From assembly GCA_030917815.1 (NCBI GenBank), contig JAUPTZ010000009.1, forward strand, positions 1-64,000: a stretch of DNA of 64,000 nt, in the 5' to 3' direction. Numbering within the stretch: the first letter of the stretch is position 1; the number at the start of each line of letters is the position of its first letter. The position numbers and the translations under genes are program-made. Origin of the DNA: Candidatus Babelota bacterium (lineage in GTDB: Bacteria; Babelota; Babeliae; Babelales; JAUPTZ01). Positions 58,079 to 64,000 of this stretch are shown here, piece after piece. The notes beneath the pieces were generated by a model. That model saw nothing but the letters and a program-made list of their open reading frames with translations, was not told where the DNA came from and made no database searches.

Positions 58079-58336
58079 ATGTACAAAAAACGCTTACTCG
58101 AAGCAAAAATTTTATCGGCTGCCCGTCGAGCCAAAGTGATATTATTAGTTGGCGCACGAAAGGTCGGCAAAAGCACTCTGCTTAAAAATTTATTCCCTAA
58201 CTTGCCTATTGTTACGTTCAATCCTATCCAAGATGTGCAAAATGCTCGCAAAGACCCTGAGCTATTTCTTAGTCAATTCTCTGGCCCTGTCATCCTCTTG
58301 GAATCTACATATTTCAGAGAAAGCACTCTAGTATGA
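58079..58336 (+). pseudogene. Truncated AAA_14/DUF4143-type ATPase remnant
   Basis: KVILLVGARKVGKSTLLKNLFP...FLSQFSGPVILLES: ends at the expected Walker B (LLDE); rest of the family-length protein absent. Confidence 0.65.
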
Positions 58337-59685
58337 CCATGACCTCTCTTTCCCCATCAACACCCACCGTAGCCGTTATCGGCGCCGGCCTTGCCGGACT
58401 CACCACCGCTTATCGCTTACAGCAAAAGGGCATTGATGTTCAAGTATACGAAGCACGCAATCACGTTGGAGGAAGGGTCCTAACGGCACTTATTAACGGT
58501 ACAGTCGTAGAGCTTGGTGGCCAAAATATTACCGATGGCGGCGAAGCATCTACTATGCGTACGCTCATTAAAGAAATGGGTCTCACTACTACCGAATCAC
58601 AAAACTTAATGCGGTGCGCTTACTATGACGGCACCACCATAACGCCCGATTTCGAGCTGACCGCATCACTCTCACTGGCTCCTGAGGAATTACACACCAA
58701 ACTTGTTGATCTTGCGGCACAATCAGGAACGATGGAAGAAGTACTTGATGGGATTCTTGAAAGAGGGAGCCCACTGTACACCATGATAGCAACCCGCTTA
58801 GCGGCCTATGAAGGCGCTCCAGTCGACCAACTCTCTTCGCATTATAGTGGTACCCTCTATGCCATGCTCACCGGCGGTGTTGCAAGAGCGCATCCCGGCA
58901 AGCCGGAATCGCAAAAATCGTACTTTCATCGTGCCTCAGTAGCCGGTGGTAATGCACAGCTTCCTGAAGCACTTGCCAGGCGCTTAGGTGTACACCTTCA
59001 TCTCAACCACCAACTCACCGACGTAACTCGTAATGCAGACGCTTCATACCAATTAACATTCGCCAATAGGGTAGTAGCCAGAGCAGATCGTATTGTTTTC
59101 GCCATTCCATGTTCTGTATATAACGATATAACCTTTGATGATGGGGTCATCCCGGCACCACAATTAGCTGCCATGCGAGAGGTGCCCTACGGAACAAATG
59201 CTAAAATCTTTGTACCGGGAATAATTGCCTCAGAAGACACGCGCGCATTAACCAATGACCATGCTACTTCGTGGTTTAATGATAATCAGCTTATTATCTA
59301 CTATACCGGCGCAAGCAGCTTTTTCACTCCCGACACCATCGGCAACAGCTATCTACAAGAGCGCCCTATGCTCGGATTAGAATATGGCCAACAATGCCCA
59401 CCATTTCAAACACCGGCTTATGCGCAAGACACACAATTTTGTTCCTACACCGGCCCGGTCGGCTACAGCTGGCCAAATGATCCTTACGTAAAAGGCTCTT
59501 ATTCCTACATCGCACCGGGAAAAGAAGAAGGCATGCTCAGCAAGTCGATTTTTGCCACGGTCGACAACCGCATATATTTCGCGGGCGAACATGCTTCGAT
59601 CCTTTCCAATGTTCCTGGCACCATGGAGGCGGCATGTGAATCGGGTGAACGAGTCGCGCGCATTATTCTAGAATCACTTTCATAA
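58333..59685 (+). CDS. FAD-dependent amine oxidase family protein
   Basis: VAVIGAGLAGLTTAYRLQQKGIDVQVYEARNHVGGRVLT; C-terminal IYFAGEHASILSNVPGTMEAACESGERVAR. Confidence 0.9.
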   Translation: MTMTSLSPSTPTVAVIGAGLAGLTTAYRLQQKGIDVQVYEARNHVGGRVLTALINGTVVELGGQNITDGGEASTMRTLIKEMGLTTTESQNLMRCAYYDGTTITPDFELTASLSLAPEELHTKLVDLAAQSGTMEEVLDGILERGSPLYTMIATRLAAYEGAPVDQLSSHYSGTLYAMLTGGVARAHPGKPESQKSYFHRASVAGGNAQLPEALARRLGVHLHLNHQLTDVTRNADASYQLTFANRVVARADRIVFAIPCSVYNDITFDDGVIPAPQLAAMREVPYGTNAKIFVPGIIASEDTRALTNDHATSWFNDNQLIIYYTGASSFFTPDTIGNSYLQERPMLGLEYGQQCPPFQTPAYAQDTQFCSYTGPVGYSWPNDPYVKGSYSYIAPGKEEGMLSKSIFATVDNRIYFAGEHASILSNVPGTMEAACESGERVARIILESLS

Positions 59686-59707
59686 AGAACATCAACCCCT
59701 TTTCTAT

Positions 59708-59827
59708 GGCGCGTAGTGCACTGAGGGCGGACGATCTCGTTTCGAACTCTCGCTACCGCTCGCCTTGGTCGAGCGCTAAAAGTAGCGAATCATACTCACT
59801 CGACCGTACCATCAGTGCGTGTGCGCC
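59708..59827. repeat. Intergenic region with nested inverted repeats
   Basis: TCGCTAC-CGCTCG-CCTTGGT-CGAGCG-CTAAAA-GTAGCGA (59750-59788) inside imperfect outer arms GGCGCGTAGTGCACTGA / TCAGTGCGTGTGCGCC. Confidence 0.5.
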
Positions 59828-59859
59828 GTCTAACTATCATAAAAAGTTGCTCGAGAATT

Positions 59860-60015
59860 AGAAGCTTAATTTTTCTGAAACGCGGGCTAGAACGCGTCAT
59901 CGCGAGTGTAGCATGGCGATCCAGCACTTGCTTGTTATTATTCACTACCAATTGTACTGGATTGCCTCGGCTTCACAATGGAAGCCTGGCAATGACGGCT
60001 ATGCCGTCTATTGAA
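59860..60015. repeat. Interspersed palindrome element, copy 2 (short form)
   Basis: CTTAATTTTTCTGAAACGCGGGCTAGAACGCGTCATCGCG...TGGCGATCCAG...TACTGGATTGCCTCGGCTTCACAATGGAAGCCTGGCAATGACGGC.TGCCGTC matches 16055-16345. Confidence 0.8.
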
Positions 60016-60049
60016 TTCACGGTATTTTAATACTTGCAAATCGGCGCAC

Positions 60050-60192
60050 GCGAGCCAGGGCACCCCACCGAGTGAGTTACGGCTTTGAGCTTCTATCTCC
60101 CCGATCGCGGGGAGGCGAAAAACGTCTGTGTGCCGACTTTGCCAAAAGCTACGTTTAGCTCCATAGGAGCGTTGGCGGGAGCAACCGCGTGG
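60050..60192 (+). repeat. Interspersed structured intergenic element, family 2 copy 2
   Basis: AGGGCACCCCACCGAGTGAGTTACGGCTTTGAGCT...GTGTGCCGACTTTGCCAAAAGCTACG...AGGAGCGTTGGCGGGAGC. Confidence 0.75.
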
Positions 60193-60332
60193 ACCACTGG
60201 CCACAGCAGGCAGCATAGAGTCGTGACAACATCATGTTGGTAAGACGCTTTCACAAAACTACTGGTTGCCATCGCCCCATTTTTCCTCTAAAGTCCTGCC
60301 CATCGTATCATCACGACACATGAGGGCCCCTT

Positions 60333-61703
60333 ATGCGGAGAATGTATGCACTCTGGCGCGACAGCGGCCGCGTGCTTTTTGGCTACTGGCTTCCTGAGCT
60401 TATCACCCTTTTCGTCACCGTTGCGCTCCCCCCACTTTTTGATGCCTACTTAGTTGCCAGCCTTCACTCCACAACCTCCTATGGCGCACTCGGTATGGCC
60501 ACCAACTTTCTCCATACCCTCGTCAAACTTTCAGAGGCCATTCCGGTGGCCGCTATCGCGGTTATTGGGCGACACAATGGCGCAAAAAACCATGCCGCCT
60601 CCGGTGCCCATTTCATTAATACACTCTGGACCGCTATCATCTTAGGATGTGCACAGCTCATCATCATCTACTTCTGGGCCCATCGCATTTATGAATGGCT
60701 TGGCGTACCGGCCGACATGGCAATTATCGGTACTCCGTTTCTTCGCCTTCGTTCCGTAAGCGTGTTGCTCGCATTTATTCTGCTCTCCGTTCTTGGTTTT
60801 ATGCGGGCCATAAAAAACACCCATACCCCAATGCTCATCACACTTATCGGAAGCGTTGTCTACATGGTAAGCAGCGTTATTCTAGTATCCGGCCATTGGG
60901 GATTTCCAACCTGCGGCATTTACGGCCCTGCGTTTGCCGCGCTTCTTGAATACGGTACGATGCTCGCCATTGCCCTCGCGTATGTGTTTTCCAATCAGAT
61001 CTACAAACCCTATTTTATTAATCTCAAACTCTTTAGTATTAATTGGCGAGCCATTGGCGCCATTGTCAGCTTTAGCATCCCGGTTATCATCGACAAAAGC
61101 GCCCTGTCCTTCTCTTACGTCTGGCTCTCAAAAATGCTCGCGACTATGGGTCCGGTCTCTATTGCCACCTTTGACATCATCAAAAATTTAGAACGATCGG
61201 CCATCATGCCGGCCGCCGCGTTTGCACAAGTGGTAACCATGCTCGTCAGCAACCACCTCGGCGCCCAGGAATTTTCTGAGGCAAAAAAAACTATCTTCAA
61301 GATATTGCTCATCACCTGCGCCATCGTATCGGGCACACTCATCATTCTGAGCCTCTATGCCTCCTATTTCATCGGACTCTTATCGCCAAACCCGGAAATA
61401 ACCGATTTTGCCATCCCCTTGTTACGCATTTTAAGCTGTTTAGTGATTTTCGATTTCGCACAGCTTATTTTGGCTGCCGCATTGCGTGGCGCCGGCAAAG
61501 TCAAAACGGTGATGTGGACACGTTTTCTTATCTGTGGACTTTTCTTTTTACCGATATCATATATCCTATCACAGTGTTCTTTCGATAGTCTCGGTACCAA
61601 GTTCTGTCTTATCTACGGCGCGTTTTATATAAACACCGCTCTTATGGGGATCGCTTTTTGGCGTCAATTAGCCAAAAGTACCTGGTATGAAAAACATATT
61701 TAA
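60333..61703 (+). CDS. MATE family efflux transporter
   Basis: ~12 TM, MatE-like layout (LFVTVALPPLFDAYLVASLHSTTSYGALGMATN..., LLAFILLSVLGFMRAIKNTHTPM, QLILAAALRGAGKVKTVMW). Confidence 0.85.
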   Translation: MRRMYALWRDSGRVLFGYWLPELITLFVTVALPPLFDAYLVASLHSTTSYGALGMATNFLHTLVKLSEAIPVAAIAVIGRHNGAKNHAASGAHFINTLWTAIILGCAQLIIIYFWAHRIYEWLGVPADMAIIGTPFLRLRSVSVLLAFILLSVLGFMRAIKNTHTPMLITLIGSVVYMVSSVILVSGHWGFPTCGIYGPAFAALLEYGTMLAIALAYVFSNQIYKPYFINLKLFSINWRAIGAIVSFSIPVIIDKSALSFSYVWLSKMLATMGPVSIATFDIIKNLERSAIMPAAAFAQVVTMLVSNHLGAQEFSEAKKTIFKILLITCAIVSGTLIILSLYASYFIGLLSPNPEITDFAIPLLRILSCLVIFDFAQLILAAALRGAGKVKTVMWTRFLICGLFFLPISYILSQCSFDSLGTKFCLIYGAFYINTALMGIAFWRQLAKSTWYEKHI

Positions 61704-61731
61704 TAAACGATTTTGACGCTAAGGAGAACGT

Positions 61732-63054
61732 GTGATCGCGCTGCAAGAAACCATAATGTTGATGTCTGTGTTGCTCCTGCTACTAGGCAGCATTCTCATC
61801 TCATTTAAAACTCGATTTATTCAATTCCGAGCTATTCCGCACATGTTTACGCTGCTCCGCCAAAGCTTTTCCAGCACCGAGCAATCTGCCTACACCGTTA
61901 AAGCGCACAAGGCCCTCTTTTCTGCCATGGCAACCACTATCGGTATCTCAAATATCACCGGCCCACTCATTGCTATCCACTATGGTGGCCCAGGTGCTCT
62001 GTTTGGATATTTTCTCGCTACGATTTTTGGCTCTGCCGCCACTTTTGCTGAAGTCACCTTCGCCTTAAAATTTAAAGATCCAGCCCCGGAAAAAGATCGC
62101 ATCGGCGGCCCTATGCATTATCTTAAAAAAGTATATCCGGCCTTTGTACCAATGCTCTACTCATTTTTTGGAGCGGTTTTAATCGTCATTTGGTCCGGTT
62201 CACAGTCAAACCGACTTGCCAGCATCATGTCACCCTATAACATACCAAACTGGCTGTGCGGTGGTCTTCTATCACTCTTTACCCTTTTCGTGGTTATCGG
62301 TGGCATCAAGCGAGTGAGCACCGTTGCCGAAAAGTTGGTACCTTTTATGTTTCTCCTCTACGCCGGAACTATGATTTGGATTCTTGGCTGTAATATCTCA
62401 AGCATCCCTGGTGTTATTGGCCTCGTGCTCAGCAGCGCTCTTTATCCAAAGGCATTAGGCATTGGTGCCGCACTTGGCAGTGCCATGCAGGCGCTACGCT
62501 GGGGACTCTCAAAAGCATTTATGTGTAATGAATCGGGTATTGGTACCTCAACTATCCCACACTCAATGGCCGACACCGAAAATCCGGTCGATCAAGGTAT
62601 TCTTTCAATTGTTTCGGTCTATTCAAACGGCCTTCTTTGTTTGCTCTCCGGCCTCGTCGTTTTAGTAACCAATGCTCATTTGGCCTATGATAACGATAGC
62701 CTTGGTGCAATCACCAAAATATTCGCTCATTACTTCCCGTTCGTGGGGCCATCGATTTTAATCTTTAGCGCTACGTTGTTTGTGATCACTACGGTAATTG
62801 GTAATAGCTATAACGGTAGTCAATTCTACGCCTATCTGTTTGGAAAAAAGGGTTTGTATATTTACTATGCTATCAATGCAATAAGCATCTTTAGCTTTGC
62901 CTGCATGTCGGTGGATTTCACCACCCACATCGAAGATTATTTAATGGTCCCGGTTATTGTGCCTCATATCATCGGCATCGTGATCCTCACGTTCCGGTAC
63001 CATTCTCTCATTACCTTGAAGCACTCGTCGCAGCATTGTGGCGGGCAACCGTAA
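61732..63054 (+). CDS. Sodium:alanine/glycine symporter (AGCS family)
   Basis: GISNITGPLIAIHYGGPGALFGYFLATIFGSAATFAEVTFALKFK, GGPMHYLKK, GSAMQALRWGLSKAFMCNESGIGTSTIPHSMADTENPVDQG. Confidence 0.88.
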   Translation: MIALQETIMLMSVLLLLLGSILISFKTRFIQFRAIPHMFTLLRQSFSSTEQSAYTVKAHKALFSAMATTIGISNITGPLIAIHYGGPGALFGYFLATIFGSAATFAEVTFALKFKDPAPEKDRIGGPMHYLKKVYPAFVPMLYSFFGAVLIVIWSGSQSNRLASIMSPYNIPNWLCGGLLSLFTLFVVIGGIKRVSTVAEKLVPFMFLLYAGTMIWILGCNISSIPGVIGLVLSSALYPKALGIGAALGSAMQALRWGLSKAFMCNESGIGTSTIPHSMADTENPVDQGILSIVSVYSNGLLCLLSGLVVLVTNAHLAYDNDSLGAITKIFAHYFPFVGPSILIFSATLFVITTVIGNSYNGSQFYAYLFGKKGLYIYYAINAISIFSFACMSVDFTTHIEDYLMVPVIVPHIIGIVILTFRYHSLITLKHSSQHCGGQP

Positions 63055-63066
63055 AAAGGAACTCGA

Positions 63067-63363
63067 ATGGCAAAATTACAACGAACCGACATCATTAAAC
63101 TTGCTGAGCTCTCGGCGCTCCAGCTCTCCGACACCGAGGTCGACAGACTCCTTACCGACTTACAAAACTTAGTGAGTTACGTCGATCAGCTCAACGAGGT
63201 CGCATTAAATGAGCTACAACCATCGGTCAAAAATCAAAACATTTTTCGTGATGATGTGGCGATTCCAACCTCAAGCGAACCACTGCTCGCACAAGCACCC
63301 GAACGTTTCCAAGATTATTTCGTGGTACCAAAAGTTATCGACTCAACTAAGGATGCGCAATGA
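63067..63363 (+). CDS. gatC: Asp/Glu-tRNA amidotransferase subunit C
   Basis: [48 protein letters not shown] overlap with gatA. Confidence 0.93.
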   Translation: MAKLQRTDIIKLAELSALQLSDTEVDRLLTDLQNLVSYVDQLNEVALNELQPSVKNQNIFRDDVAIPTSSEPLLAQAPERFQDYFVVPKVIDSTKDAQ

Positions 63364-64000
63364 TTAGCCCAAAAACAACCATCCAAGAACTGCAAAAACT
63401 TATTGCAATCAAGCAAACAAGCGCACAAGAGGTAATCGCCTACTACCACGCTCGCCTCGCAAAACATGCGGCAACACTTAATTGTGCGGTTGAGCTTTTT
63501 TCGCCAACCACACCAACCACAAGCGGCCCATTGTTTGGCATACCCGGCCTTATCAAAGATAATATCTGCCAGCAAGGCTATGGTGCTTCGGCCGCCTCAA
63601 ACATGCTTAAAAACTTTACCGCTCCCTATGAATCCACTGTATCGGCCCGACTTAAAGCGGCCGGTGCCGTAAGTCTTGGACGCGCAAACATGGACGAATT
63701 TGCCATGGGCGGATCGGGCGAATACTCGGCCTACGGCCCTACCAAAAATCCATGGAACCTTCATCATAGCCCGGGTGGTTCATCGGCAGGATCGGCCGCA
63801 GCCGTTGGTGCAGGACTAGTGCCTTGGGCATTGGGCACCGAGACCGGCGGATCGGTACGGCAGCCGGCTTCTTTCTGTGGCTTGACCGGTTTATACCCAA
63901 CCTACGGACGTTTTTCTCGGTACGGGCTCATCGCCTTCTGTTCCTCATTCGATCAACCGGGACCATTGACTAAAACGGTCTACGATAATGCGCTCATCGC
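63360..64000 (+). CDS. gatA: Asp/Glu-tRNA amidotransferase subunit A (3' truncated by window)
   Basis: [88 protein letters not shown]. Confidence 0.96.
   Translation, partial: MISPKTTIQELQKLIAIKQTSAQEVIAYYHARLAKHAATLNCAVELFSPTTPTTSGPLFGIPGLIKDNICQQGYGASAASNMLKNFTAPYESTVSARLKAAGAVSLGRANMDEFAMGGSGEYSAYGPTKNPWNLHHSPGGSSAGSAAAVGAGLVPWALGTETGGSVRQPASFCGLTGLYPTYGRFSRYGLIAFCSSFDQPGPLTKTVYDNALI

Noticed and set aside
1-64000. CRISPR array, prophage or IS transposase
   Set aside because: No regularly spaced short repeats, cas genes, integrase, phage structural or transposase ORFs seen

Overview
64 kb of a compact bacterial genome, coding on both strands, that looks like an obligate intracellular or host-associated bacterium. 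The nucleotide translocase, ankyrin and LRR proteins and many exported orphan proteins suggest Candidatus Dependentiae/TM6 (inference only; no marker tree was run). Housekeeping genes recognised: tatD, HU, glyS, trkH/trkA, rplU, ssb, pgsA, argS, feoA-like, lepA, merR-like, htpX, lon, rpsB, dnaX, der, hpf, gatC and gatA (partial). RNA genes: one tRNA-Ser and a short SRP RNA whose 3' half is duplicated. The top candidate for an undescribed system is a 12.3-kb co-directional array (3699-16040) of six paralogous MutS-like ATPases. They have signal-peptide-like N-termini and lack the MutS mismatch-recognition domain. They form three tightly coupled alpha/beta gene pairs (AB, CD, EF), and one alpha member (E) has a degraded ATPase site. 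Other accessory signals are: a shared N-terminal module on three ankyrin proteins and a truncated ORF at the window edge; a pair of exported Rossmann-fold proteins; an exported protein with kinase/APH-like motifs; an LRR protein with an RS-rich linker; two small proteins with C-terminal Cys clusters; and at least three families of interspersed, structure-forming intergenic repeats.
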